23,439 nucleotides of DNA from an uncultured Oceanobacillus sp. (GCA_938004015.1 CALKWU010000240.1:1-23439); one strand, 5' to 3'; positions 1 to 7,353 are shown, counted from the stretch's first letter. Notes: generated from the letters alone by a model not told the origin. Made by a program: numbers and translations.

Positions 1-82
1 CCGATGCCTTAGCTCCCCCAGGAGTCTCCGTATATTTCCGGAGCTTTTTAAAATAATGTTCGGATTTTGCCATCTTCCACAT
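1..82 (-). CDS. Possible 5' end of an unidentified gene, cut by the window edge
   Basis: Seen: after the yneQ stop codon the same reading frame stays open to the window edge. ATG codons at 80-82 and 71-73 give a start such as MWKMAKSEHYFKKLRKY, followed by TETPGGAKAS. No convincing ribosome binding site precedes either ATG. The TETPG stretch recalls the N-terminus of some peptidases, but this is too short to identify. A weak hairpin followed by five T on the other strand (26-47) argues that this may simply be the end of a convergent gene region. It may not be a real gene. Confidence 0.2.
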   Translation of the reverse strand, partial: MWKMAKSEHYFKKLRKYTETPGGAKAS

Positions 83-103
83 TGTTTTGTCCCAGACTCT
101 TTC

Positions 104-403
104 TCATAAATTGAACCGTTCGATTTGATCCCAAATTTTTTCTCGTCTAAGTATTTTCCGTTGATACTCACCAAACAGATCATAATGTGGATAATTTGTT
201 TTATAGTCGATCCATTCATCGGAAAGACCGTGTTTCCTTCCCCACGCTTTCAGTTTTTCCACATCATTGCAACCGACTTTTGTGACGGTGTTGCAATCAG
301 GAAAACGATCATCCAGCCAATAATGGGTAAGGAACGCAATCTCACCATTTTTGACCTGTTCCTTCCAATGATTCAATTCTTTACGATCGATGCCAAACGC
401 CAT
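104..403 (-). CDS. yneQ: YneQ family conserved hypothetical protein
   Basis: A 99-residue soluble protein with no signal peptide or membrane segment. It matches what I know of B. subtilis YneQ in length, in its MAFG-D-R start and in the internal LTHYWLDDRFPDC and TKVGC segments. The family has no established function that I know of. The start is the ATG at 401-403, preceded by an AAAGGGG-type ribosome binding site about seven bases upstream. It begins only two bases after the stop of yneP, so the two are almost certainly cotranscribed and translationally close. The tlp-yneP-yneQ order is that of B. subtilis, which supports the name. Confidence 0.85.
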   Translation of the reverse strand: MAFGIDRKELNHWKEQVKNGEIAFLTHYWLDDRFPDCNTVTKVGCNDVEKLKAWGRKHGLSDEWIDYKTNYPHYDLFGEYQRKILRREKIWDQIERFNL

Positions 404-405
404 GC

Positions 406-828
406 TTAATCCCCTTTGATCACCTTACTGTATATTTCATGCCAATCCGGAAATTTCTTTCTTAATGGTAATGGACGGAATGTTTCTTTATCGACGATGA
501 CATGTCTTGTCATTCCGGTAACCGCTATCTTTCCATCTTCGCCGATGATTTCATAACTATAGGCGGAACGGATGCCGTCATATTCTGATAACCATGTGTC
601 CACATATACCGGTTCACCATAGCGGATTGGCTTTTTAAACGAAATTTGCGCATCGATGACTGGTGAAACGACTCCACGCTTCTCCATTTCCGGATAAGAA
701 AGCCCTAGGGCTTCAATCAATTTCGTCCGTCCGATTTCAAACCAAATCAAGTAATTTGCGTGATAAACGACACCCATTTGGTCGGTTTCCTGATAACGTA
801 CTTCGATCGGTGTTCTTACTTTTTCCAA
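406..828 (-). CDS. yneP: Acyl-CoA thioesterase, YneP family (4HBT hotdog fold)
   Basis: A 140-residue single-domain hotdog protein. The signature RYQETDQMGVVYHANYLIWFE near residues 11-31 holds the 4-hydroxybenzoyl-CoA thioesterase pattern D16, G19, Y22-H23, Y26 and E31, in which the Asp is the likely catalytic residue. The family hydrolyses acyl-CoA thioesters in the cytosol; the physiological substrate of YneP is not known. The start is a TTG at 826-828: a very strong GGGGGAG site lies six bases upstream and no in-frame ATG fits it. It leads a two-gene unit with yneQ. A weak promoter candidate lies at 885-912, downstream of the tlp terminator. Confidence 0.9.
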   Translation of the reverse strand: MEKVRTPIEVRYQETDQMGVVYHANYLIWFEIGRTKLIEALGLSYPEMEKRGVVSPVIDAQISFKKPIRYGEPVYVDTWLSEYDGIRSAYSYEIIGEDGKIAVTGMTRHVIVDKETFRPLPLRKKFPDWHEIYSKVIKGD

Positions 829-884
829 TATGTACTCCCCCGTTGTCTATTAAATGACGTCGAATATCATTCTATATTTATCCT

Positions 885-912
885 ATCATAAATTATGTGA
901 GGTTCACTACAA
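885..912 (-). promoter_or_regulatory. Weak SigA-like promoter candidate for yneP-yneQ
   Basis: On the minus strand TTGTAG is followed after 16 bases by TATGAT. The -10 is good (5 of 6) and the -35 is poor. It lies between the tlp terminator and the yneP TTG start, where a promoter is needed. Confidence 0.3.
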
Positions 913-921
913 TGAACATGC

Positions 922-963
922 AAAAAAACAGAGACCTTAAATTCTGCATCGGAATTTAAGGTC
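922..963 (-). terminator. Rho-independent terminator after tlp
   Basis: A perfect 12-bp stem (933-944 with 952-963, GACCTTAAATTC) has a 7-base loop. On the minus strand it is followed by TCTG and seven T. It ends the yneN-tlp unit. Confidence 0.85.
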
Positions 964-975
964 CTGGAAATGCCA

Positions 976-1203
976 TCAATGCTGATCACGGTGTTCGTCT
1001 TTTATTTCAGCCCGAAATCCTTCAATCGCCTCTCTACGGCGTTTGTTTTTAGCGATGATTTCTTCTTTGTCCAACCCATCGGAAATTTCCATCGTTCTTT
1101 CCGCTTCTGCTATATTTTCCAATGTGTCATGAATTTTTTGCTGTAATTTTTCCACATTATCGCTTCGGTCGTCCGGTTTCGGTCTATGTTTGTCCTTCGG
1201 CAT
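976..1203 (-). CDS. tlp: Small acid-soluble spore protein Tlp
   Basis: A 75-residue hydrophilic, highly charged protein. The segment KPDDRSDNVEKLQQ and the later KNKRRREAIEGFRAEI are the hallmarks of Tlp, a minor small acid-soluble protein of the spore core in Bacillus. Despite the historical name thioredoxin-like protein, no CxxC is present, as expected. The ATG at 1201-1203 is chosen because GGAAAGGAG sits seven bases before it; a longer frame starting at 1221 would overlap that site and is rejected. Expression in Bacillus is forespore-specific through SigG and SigF. It follows yneN by 67 bases and has its own terminator. Confidence 0.9.
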   Translation of the reverse strand: MPKDKHRPKPDDRSDNVEKLQQKIHDTLENIAEAERTMEISDGLDKEEIIAKNKRRREAIEGFRAEIKDEHRDQH

Positions 1204-1227
1204 ACAAATACTCCTTTCCAACGGTTG

Positions 1228-1259
1228 TATTTGTATGTTTCCCGCGACAAACCGAAATA
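1228..1259 (-). promoter_or_regulatory. Tentative forespore (SigG/SigF-like) promoter for tlp
   Basis: In the yneN-tlp gap the minus strand carries GTATA and, 20 bases later, CATACAA, close to the SigG -10 CATACTA. The spacing is about two bases longer than usual, so this is only a candidate. Known biology (tlp is SigG-dependent in B. subtilis) makes it plausible. Confidence 0.25.
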
Positions 1260-1270
1260 TACAAGGTGGG

Positions 1271-1855
1271 TCAATTCAATTTATGCATCATTTCTTCCAT
1301 GAAATCAAAGGTCATCGGGCCGACATGTCGTGGTTCTTGAATGACTCCTTCCGAATTGATGAAGTATGTCGTCGGCAAGGTGAGAACACCATATTCATTT
1401 CCAACATCCCCTCCCGGATCTAAAGGAATTGGAAATGTATAGCCATGTTCATCAAGAAATTCAATGACTTTTTCATCTTTCTCATTAAAATTGACCGCAA
1501 TGATGTTTATTTCATCCTGATAGGTTTCATAGAATTTTTGGATTTCCGGCATCTCTTCTTTACAAGGTGGACACCAGCTGGCCCAAAAATTCAACATCAC
1601 TTTTTCCCCTTGTAAATCGGAAAGTCGGATTACTTCGCCATCCAATGTTTCCAATTCAAAATCCGGAGCAGCTTCACCAGGTTCAATACCGACGCTTTCT
1701 GCAGGTGCAATCATACCACCTGTCACAGATGTATCGCCAGTGACATCAATGAAATTGGCTTCATCTTCTTCCGCCCGATTATCCATAACGATATTTCCAA
1801 TCATGATTCCAATTAAAATGACGAGAATGGCAATGCCAAAAATCATTCGTTTCAC
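1271..1855 (-). CDS. yneN: Membrane-anchored thioredoxin-like protein YneN (TlpA/ResA type)
   Basis: A 194-residue thiol-disulfide oxidoreductase. An uncleaved N-terminal membrane segment (about residues 4-23) is followed by a linker and a thioredoxin-fold domain from about residue 62. The active site is WASWCPPCKEE with C95 and C98; the cis-proline loop is LPTTYFI. The catalytic domain should face outside the membrane, where relatives reduce apocytochrome c or spore proteins. The start is a GTG at 1853-1855 with GGGGGAG five bases upstream; the ATG three codons later is too far from the site. Position next to tlp favours YneN over ResA or StoA, but the substrate is unknown. CcdA, encoded in this window, is a plausible electron donor. 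Confidence 0.85.
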   Translation of the reverse strand: MKRMIFGIAILVILIGIMIGNIVMDNRAEEDEANFIDVTGDTSVTGGMIAPAESVGIEPGEAAPDFELETLDGEVIRLSDLQGEKVMLNFWASWCPPCKEEMPEIQKFYETYQDEINIIAVNFNEKDEKVIEFLDEHGYTFPIPLDPGGDVGNEYGVLTLPTTYFINSEGVIQEPRHVGPMTFDFMEEMMHKLN

Positions 1856-1881
1856 AAAATCTCCCCCGACAACTATTGATA

Positions 1882-1911
1882 AATATAATTATTACGATGG
1901 ATATAGAACAA
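1882..1911 (-). promoter_or_regulatory. Weak SigA-like promoter candidate for yneN
   Basis: TTGTTC and TATATT are 18 bases apart on the minus strand, about 30 bases before the ribosome binding site of yneN. Confidence 0.3.
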
Positions 1912-1916
1912 TCCGC

Positions 1917-1988
1917 ATGCAGTCTACTTTAATAGTAAGAATTTCAGCCGAAGAAGTAAAGGCTTTGGAATCATTGTTCGGAAATTAG
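1917..1988 (+). other. Short open frame ending at a terminator; possible gene remnant
   Basis: The frame reads MQSTLIVRISAEEVKALESL then FGN and stops 5 bases before a strong hairpin. The frame is open further upstream (YNYYDGYRTIR precedes the ATG), but I see no ribosome binding site. In B. subtilis this spot holds sspP and sspO; this peptide does not resemble either. It could be the 3' stump of a lost plus-strand gene or chance. Confidence 0.2.
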
Positions 1989-1993
1989 TCATT

Positions 1994-2032
1994 AAAAAGC
2001 CGCTAAGCTTCATAAAGCTTAACGGCTTTTTT
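1994..2032. terminator. Bidirectional terminator after citB
   Basis: AAGCCG-C-TAAGCTT pairs with AAGCTTA-A-CGGCTT around a CATA loop, with one internal mismatch. A run of A lies on one side and a run of T on the other, so it can act in both directions. It lies 9 bases past the citB stop. Confidence 0.85.
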
Positions 2033-2041
2033 CAAGTCAAG

Positions 2042-4747
2042 TTACGCCAATTTTTCGCGAAGTACCATTTGTAAGATACCGCCATGACGGTAGTAGTCGA
2101 TTTCCACCGGGCTATCGAAACGGGCGATGGCAGTGAATTCAGTTACTTTTCCATTTTCCGCTTCAGCTGTGACTTTTACAAGGCTGTTTGGTTGTACATT
2201 TTCGTCGATTTCGACGTGGAAAGTCTCTTTTCCTGTCAAGCCTAATTTTTCCGCACTTTGCCCTTCTTCAAACTGTAGTGGCAACACTCCCATCATAACC
2301 AAGTTGGAACGGTGGATCCGCTCATAACTTTCAGCGATGACAGTCTTAATGCCTAGTAGGTTTGTTCCTTTTGCCGCCCAGTCACGGCTGGAGCCCATAC
2401 CGTAGTCTTTTCCGGCGATGACGACTAAGCCGGTGTCATCTTCTTTGTATTTCATTGCCGCATCATAAATCGGCATGACTTCACCAGTCGGCCAGTAAGT
2501 TGTGTAGCCACCTTCTGTACCTGGAGCCAATTTATTTCGGATGCGGATGTTCGCAAATGTTCCACGCATCATGACCTCGTGGTTACCACGACGGGATCCA
2601 TAAGAGTTGAAATTCCGAGGTGATACACCTTTTTCCTGCAAGTACTTACCGGCAGGCATATCTTTTGCGATGGCTCCTGCAGGTGAAATATGGTCTGTTG
2701 TCACGGAATCGCCGAAATAACCGATGGCTCGTAAATTTTTCAATGGTTCAACTTTGCCGGCCTCTTTGGATAACCCTTCAAAGAACGGCGGATTTTGGAT
2801 GTACGTGGAATCTTCATCCCATTCGAACAGAGGCTCATCAGTCGTTTTGATTTCATTCCATTTTTCGTTGGAATCAAAAATATCTTCATACTCTTTCCGG
2901 AAGATTTCCGGTGTAACGACTTTCTTCACTTGTTCATTGATTTCTTCAAGGGACGGCCAAATATCATCCATGTAAACCGGATTTCCATCTTTATCGGTTC
3001 CAAGTGGGTCGGTTTTCAAGTTGATGTCCACTGTACCCGCAAGCGCATAAGCGACGACCAATGGTGGTGACGCCAAGTAGTTCGCTTTCACTAATGGATG
3101 GATCCGTCCTTCAAAGTTACGGTTACCGGACAATACAGATGCAGCAATCAAGTCATTGTCGACGATCGCTTTTTCGATTTCCGGCTTCAACGGTCCGGAG
3201 TTACCGATACATGTTGTACATCCATAACCGACTAGGTTGAATCCTAATTCATCAAGATACTTTTGCAAGCCCGCATCTTCCAAGTAGCGTGTAACAACTT
3301 TGGAACCTGGAGCTAACGATGTTTTGACATGTTCCGGCACTTTCAAGCCTTTTTCCACCGCATTTTTCGCAACTAACCCTGCACCGATCATGACATGCGG
3401 GTTGGAAGTGTTCGTACAAGATGTGATTGCAGCAATGGCAAGTGAACCTGTACGCAAGACGGATTTATTTCCACTCTCATGAGTGACCGTCACTTCCTTA
3501 TCAAATTCAGATTCATCTTTACCGAATCCTTGGTTCCCTTCTGGAGCGGTGATTGCCTTTTTGAATTCTTTTTGCATATTGGACAGCGTGATCAAATCTT
3601 GTGGACGCTTTGGACCAGAAAGGTTTGGTTCCAACTCAGACAAATCGATGATGACAACGTCTGTGTATTCTGGATCTCCTTGTTCCGGGTCATACCATAG
3701 TTTGTTTTCTTTTGCGTATTTTTCCACAAGGTCGATTTGTTCTTGGCTACGGCCAGTCAAATGCAAGTAGTTCAATGTTTCATCATCGATTGGGAAGAAT
3801 CCGCAAGTAGCACCATATTCAGGCGCCATATTGGAAATCGTCGCCCGGTCTGCAAGCGGCATATCCTTCAACCCTGGACCGAAATATTCAACGAACTTAC
3901 CGACAACATTTTTATCCCGCAACACCTGTGTGACTTTCAATGCCAAGTCTGTTGCTGTTGCACCGTTCGGGAATTCTCCGACGAATTTCACACCGATCAC
4001 TTCTGGTGCCGGGAAGTAAGATGGCTGTCCGAGCATTCCTGCTTCCGCTTCAATACCGCCAACACCCCATCCAAGGACACCTAAACCGTTGATCATCGTC
4101 GTATGGGAGTCGGTACCGACAAGTGTGTCTGGGAATGCTTCGTACTCCCCATTTTCATTTTCCAATGCGTGGACAACACTTGCGATATACTCCAAGTTCA
4201 CTTGGTGGACAATACCTGTTGCCGGTGGAACAGCACGGTAATTGTCAAAAGCTTTTTGAGCCCAATTCAAAAATTCATAACGTTCTTTGTTTCTTTCAAA
4301 TTCAATATCCATATTCACTTGTAAAGCGTTTGCTGTACCGTATTGGTCGACTTGCACCGAGTGGTCGATGACGAGATCCACCGGCACTTCCGGGTTGATG
4401 TCTTCTGGTTTTCCACCCAAATCAACCAACGCTTTTCTTAAAGATGCAAGGTCAACCACCGCAGGAACACCGGTGAAGTCTTGCAAAATCACACGGGATG
4501 GCTTAAAAGGTACGTCTACACCTTTTGCCTCCTCTTTGCCCCATTTTGCAAGGGCTTTTACATGTTCGTCTTTGATTTGATGATCATCATGTTGACGCAG
4601 CACGGATTCCAAAAGAACCCGAATGGAATACGGCAAGCGATTGATCGTGCCCAAACCTTGTTCTTCAAGGGCTTTCAAATCATAGTAATTGTAAGTTTTG
4701 CCGTTCAGTTCAAACTGCTTTCTTGCTTTGAATTCATCATTGGACAT
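2042..4747 (-). CDS. citB: Aconitate hydratase (aconitase A)
   Basis: A 901-residue enzyme, near the usual 900-910 of Bacillus CitB and the AcnA/IRP1 branch. It interconverts citrate and isocitrate in the TCA cycle through a [4Fe-4S] cluster. The cluster ligands are visible: C444 in ITSCTNTSNP and C510/C513 in GYGCTTCIGNSG. The C-terminal swivel domain carries the substrate-binding GSSRDWAAKG segment. IRP1-type aconitases, including Bacillus CitB, can also bind RNA when the cluster is lost. The ATG at 4745-4747 has AGAAAGGAG nine bases upstream. It is followed by its own terminator, so it is probably monocistronic. The upstream region has CcpC-like features. Confidence 0.98.
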   Translation of the reverse strand: MSNDEFKARKQFELNGKTYNYYDLKALEEQGLGTINRLPYSIRVLLESVLRQHDDHQIKDEHVKALAKWGKEEAKGVDVPFKPSRVILQDFTGVPAVVDLASLRKALVDLGGKPEDINPEVPVDLVIDHSVQVDQYGTANALQVNMDIEFERNKERYEFLNWAQKAFDNYRAVPPATGIVHQVNLEYIASVVHALENENGEYEAFPDTLVGTDSHTTMINGLGVLGWGVGGIEAEAGMLGQPSYFPAPEVIGVKFVGEFPNGATATDLALKVTQVLRDKNVVGKFVEYFGPGLKDMPLADRATISNMAPEYGATCGFFPIDDETLNYLHLTGRSQEQIDLVEKYAKENKLWYDPEQGDPEYTDVVIIDLSELEPNLSGPKRPQDLITLSNMQKEFKKAITAPEGNQGFGKDESEFDKEVTVTHESGNKSVLRTGSLAIAAITSCTNTSNPHVMIGAGLVAKNAVEKGLKVPEHVKTSLAPGSKVVTRYLEDAGLQKYLDELGFNLVGYGCTTCIGNSGPLKPEIEKAIVDNDLIAASVLSGNRNFEGRIHPLVKANYLASPPLVVAYALAGTVDINLKTDPLGTDKDGNPVYMDDIWPSLEEINEQVKKVVTPEIFRKEYEDIFDSNEKWNEIKTTDEPLFEWDEDSTYIQNPPFFEGLSKEAGKVEPLKNLRAIGYFGDSVTTDHISPAGAIAKDMPAGKYLQEKGVSPRNFNSYGSRRGNHEVMMRGTFANIRIRNKLAPGTEGGYTTYWPTGEVMPIYDAAMKYKEDDTGLVVIAGKDYGMGSSRDWAAKGTNLLGIKTVIAESYERIHRSNLVMMGVLPLQFEEGQSAEKLGLTGKETFHVEIDENVQPNSLVKVTAEAENGKVTEFTAIARFDSPVEIDYYRHGGILQMVLREKLA

Positions 4748-4843
4748 TACTTACTACTCCTTTCTAGGTTGCTCGCAATCTTCAATTCTCAAAAATTGCT
4801 TCACACATCTCAACACATATGAAAGAATGCTAGACATCCACTT

Positions 4844-4923
4844 ATTATATTATCGGATTGTCAATGATAAAACAAATCATCCACCAATAATTTGCTATAT
4901 TATTTTTTTATGTAATCCGATAA
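4844..4923 (-). promoter_or_regulatory. citB promoter and likely CcpC-type operator region
   Basis: On the minus strand a TATAAT lies at 4844-4849; the -35 is unclear. An inverted repeat AATAAT-N7-ATTATT lies at 4886-4904, centred about 58 bases before the expected transcript start. An ATAA half-site lies near -30 (4867-4870). This resembles the dyad plus half-site arrangement of CcpC at B. subtilis citB, though the ATAA/TTAT spacing here is nine rather than seven. A separate perfect 10-bp inverted repeat TTATCGGATT (4850-4859) / AATCCGATAA (4914-4923) frames the whole region. Confidence 0.45.
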
Positions 4924-4940
4924 GTTTTACTTATACATAG

Positions 4941-4969
4941 AAAAAATGGACTATAAGATTATAGTCCAT
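4941..4969 (-). terminator. Terminator overlapping the end of the histidine kinase gene
   Basis: A perfect 10-bp stem ATGGACTATA/TATAGTCCAT (4946-4955 with 4960-4969) with loop AGAT is followed by five T on the minus strand. The stop codon and last codons of the kinase lie inside the hairpin. Confidence 0.8.
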
Positions 4970-6056
4970 CATTGATCTTCGGAAAGTAGAGTTGAAATGT
5001 GCTCCCTTTCGTTTCATTTCTCATGACTTTTAAAAATCCACCGTGTTTCTTCAAGATCTCTTTCGTGATATTCAATCCTAAACCGGTACCGCCTTCTTTC
5101 GTTGTAAAAAATGCTTGGTCCAATCGATCGATCATTTCTTGAGGAACACCGATTCCTTCATCCTTTACGTCGATTATCGTATATTCTTCATTTGAAGCGA
5201 CGGTTAACGTGATTTCCCCCGGCTCATCCATCGCTTCAATGGCATTCTTAATGAGATTGATCAGCACTTGTTTTATTTGCGAGCTGTCGCAATATATCTT
5301 TTCGGTAATTGGTTTTTCCACGGTTATCGTGATATTTTTCAATTTGGCTTGTGATTGAAGCAATACGACGACATCATGGATAAGATCCCCAATATTGACG
5401 TATTTTCTCTTTTTGTTTGATGGTTTTGCCACGGATAGCAACTCGGAAGTGATCGCTTCAATCTTTTCGATTTCGTCCCCCATAATCCGATAATATTCAT
5501 CTTTGTGATTGATGCCTGCTTGCAGGAGTTGTAAAAATCCTTTGATGGCTGTCAATGGATTTCTTATTTCATGGGCAATGCTTGCTGTCAGTTCACCGAT
5601 TATCGACATTTTTTCAGCTTGCTTCATCATTTCTTCCGCCTTCTTATTAACGGTCATGTCTTTCAGTGTACAAATGAAAAATTCTCCACCTGATATCCCA
5701 TCGTCCACCTTCGTCACTATCATTTCCACATACACTGGTTCATTGTTTTTATCAAACAGTTCAAGCTGTAAACTCTTGTTCATTTCCTTGCTGACAACAA
5801 TGTCCAAATCAGGCACCCTTTTCCCTTGTATGTATTCATACCAAGGTTTGCCCAACAATTCTTCTTTACTGTAACCAAGCAATCTTTTCACGGAAAGGCT
5901 GGCAAAACAAATGATTCCTCTATGATTCCAAACTACAAAAACGTCGTTAAACTGTTCCGCCATAGAGTCGAGCACTTTTGCCGGCAATCTAGAGACATCG
6001 TTGAATAATATAACCCTATTGTTCTGATCCGGTGAATAGAGTTCCCCAATCTTCAT
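4959..6056 (-). CDS. Soluble PAS-domain sensor histidine kinase, sporulation-kinase type
   Basis: A 365-residue kinase without membrane segments or signal peptide, so it should sense a cytosolic signal. One PAS domain (about 30-140, with a PAC-like stretch FFICTLKDMTVNKKAEE) precedes the HisKA domain. The phospho-acceptor is H162 in SIAHEIRNPLTAIKGFLQLL. The HATPase domain shows the N box NLIKNAIEAM (N271), G1 DEGIGVP (D299) and G2 GTGLGL (323-328). This H-box and layout are typical of the KinA-KinE kinases that feed Spo0F and the sporulation phosphorelay; which one it matches cannot be settled here. No response regulator lies beside it, as expected for an orphan phosphorelay kinase. The ATG has AAGGGGAG seven bases upstream. 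Confidence 0.88.
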   Translation of the reverse strand: MKIGELYSPDQNNRVILFNDVSRLPAKVLDSMAEQFNDVFVVWNHRGIICFASLSVKRLLGYSKEELLGKPWYEYIQGKRVPDLDIVVSKEMNKSLQLELFDKNNEPVYVEMIVTKVDDGISGGEFFICTLKDMTVNKKAEEMMKQAEKMSIIGELTASIAHEIRNPLTAIKGFLQLLQAGINHKDEYYRIMGDEIEKIEAITSELLSVAKPSNKKRKYVNIGDLIHDVVVLLQSQAKLKNITITVEKPITEKIYCDSSQIKQVLINLIKNAIEAMDEPGEITLTVASNEEYTIIDVKDEGIGVPQEMIDRLDQAFFTTKEGGTGLGLNITKEILKKHGGFLKVMRNETKGSTFQLYFPKINDGL

Positions 6057-6148
6057 CCACTTCTCCCCTTAGTCCACATAATTGAATGCGTTGCAGGCGA
6101 TTTATCATTCCATTATTATTCTATGCTGTCTCCGGAAAATTATTAAAC

Positions 6149-6177
6149 TTGTTACAGTCAACTATTATTCTTATAAT
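6149..6177 (+). promoter_or_regulatory. SigA promoter for yneK
   Basis: TTGTTA, a 17-base spacer, and a perfect TATAAT. The predicted transcript starts near 6184, giving an untranslated leader of about 105 bases before yneK. Confidence 0.55.
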
Positions 6178-6289
6178 AGAATCAGTATATGTTATATCTT
6201 ACTATAAACATTTGTAAAAATAAATGAAACGATCGCAAAATGTTCTAATTTGTTTTATATGTCTTGAAAATAGAGAAAAGGTGGATTAA

Positions 6290-6751
6290 ATGAGTATAAT
6301 AGTTGTCCTTTGGGGATTTTTCCTTATAACAATTATGGGAATCGGTGGATACTTCATGTTCCGTAAGTTCTTGAAAAGTTTGCCGAAAGAAGACGGAAAG
6401 TCGATTCTCGACTGGGAAGAATATTATGTGGAAAAAACAAAACATATGTGGGCTGAAGAAGAAAAGGAATTATTGGAAGAGCTCGTTTCACCAGTTCCGG
6501 AACTGTTCCGTGATGTGGCAAGACAGAAAATCGCAAGTAAAATCGGCGAATTGGCCTTGGAAAAGAATGAAGAGACCATTTCTCAAGAGACGCTGATCGA
6601 AGGCTACATCATAGCAACCCCAAAACGGGATCATCGGTTTTTGAGGAAAAAATTGAACGAAAAAGGAATTGAAGTCGCACCTTACGAGCATTTATTCGAA
6701 CTATCGAGGAAAGACTACCGAGAAAATTGGCAAGAAAGCTATAAAAGATGA
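6290..6751 (+). CDS. yneK: YneK family membrane-anchored protein (DUF2621)
   Basis: A 153-residue protein with one N-terminal membrane segment (about 3-24) and a cytosolic, mostly helical remainder. The stretch WAEEEKELLEELVSPVPELF, then RDVARQKIASKIGELALEKN and a following it-xx-tlieg pattern, resembles the small PCP_red helical module found at the end of light-independent protochlorophyllide reductase. No function is established for YneK. The ATG has AAAGGTGG five bases upstream. It is convergent with ccdC and shares a terminator with it. In B. subtilis yneK also lies beside the ccd genes, which supports the name. Confidence 0.8.
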   Translation: MSIIVVLWGFFLITIMGIGGYFMFRKFLKSLPKEDGKSILDWEEYYVEKTKHMWAEEEKELLEELVSPVPELFRDVARQKIASKIGELALEKNEETISQETLIEGYIIATPKRDHRFLRKKLNEKGIEVAPYEHLFELSRKDYRENWQESYKR

Positions 6752-6769
6752 TGCCGCATAAATCCAAAG

Positions 6770-6797
6770 AAAAGCACCTTCAAGCAAGGTGCTTTTT
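6770..6797. terminator. Shared terminator between convergent yneK and ccdC
   Basis: A perfect 11-bp stem AAAAGCACCTT/AAGGTGCTTTT with loop CAAGC. Six T follow on the plus strand, and a T-rich tail follows on the minus strand. The ccdC stop codon begins inside the loop. Confidence 0.85.
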
Positions 6798-7262
6798 TAA
6801 TTCCAACGATTTTTTCAGTTGTACATATTGATACAGCATGGCGATACGCCAAGTTGAAATCATCCCGAAAGCGAGGATGAAAAATACTCCTCCTGTCTCA
6901 CCTAGTGTAATATGTCCACTGACAATCACTTTGAGAATAATCCGTATGACTAGCAAGCCCAATAAAATGAAAGGGAATGCTTTCGATGGATTCAAATAGA
7001 TTTCTCCATCTCGGATTTCAAATTTGGATGATTTGATGAGAAATATGGAGAACACCATGCCGATGATGAATGATTCGAAAACTTGATACCAACTGATTCG
7101 AAAAATGGGAAATACGAACATCAATGCTCCCGTACTCATAAACAGCGGAGGCAGAATGATTCTTTTCATCGATGTCGGCTTTTTCCCCATTTTCATACGC
7201 ACGAATATCATGATGACTCCCATCATGATTGCAACAATCGTCGTTAGTACGCCCCAAAACAT
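6780..7262 (-). CDS. ccdC: Cytochrome c biogenesis-associated membrane protein CcdC (DUF1453)
   Basis: A 160-residue protein with four predicted membrane segments. The conserved KRIILPPLFMSTGALMF and KFEIRDGEIYLN segments match B. subtilis CcdC (YneJ). Its role is unclear: in B. subtilis it is encoded with ccdA but is not required for cytochrome c maturation. The frame can be opened at a GTG at 7271, but that codon abuts the AAAGAG ribosome binding site. The ATG at 7260-7262 is eight bases from the site and is preferred. An extended -10 promoter lies about 30 bases upstream. ccdB (yneI), which lies between ccdA and ccdC in B. subtilis, is missing. Confidence 0.85.
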   Translation of the reverse strand: MFWGVLTTIVAIMMGVIMIFVRMKMGKKPTSMKRIILPPLFMSTGALMFVFPIFRISWYQVFESFIIGMVFSIFLIKSSKFEIRDGEIYLNPSKAFPFILLGLLVIRIILKVIVSGHITLGETGGVFFILAFGMISTWRIAMLYQYVQLKKSLELKKHLA

Positions 7263-7296
7263 TTTGATCACTCTTTCAAAACTTGTTATGTGCTTT

Positions 7297-7305
7297 ATTA
7301 TACCA
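7297..7305 (-). promoter_or_regulatory. Extended -10 promoter for ccdC
   Basis: The minus strand reads TGGTATAAT, a perfect TATAAT with the TGn extension. The -35 is weak, as is common for extended -10 promoters. The predicted start near 7290 leaves a short leader with the ribosome binding site. Confidence 0.55.
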
Positions 7306-7353
7306 TGACTTGCACGCTGGGGCAGTGGTCATAATCCAGGCGATTTAAACCAT

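Noticed and set aside
26..47. Plus-strand terminator-like hairpin CTCCG/CGGAG followed by five T
   Set aside because: The stem is only 5 bp with an 8-base loop, and no plus-strand gene is visible to its left within the window.
3300..4822. Many plus-strand open frames of 60-115 codons opposite citB
   Set aside because: They are antisense shadows of a strongly conserved aconitase gene, lack ribosome binding sites and have compositions typical of reversed codons.
6057..6180. SigH or Spo0A control elements upstream of the sensor kinase
   Set aside because: An ATAGAATAA resembles the SigH -10, but no AGGA-type -35 lies at the right distance and no Spo0A box is present.
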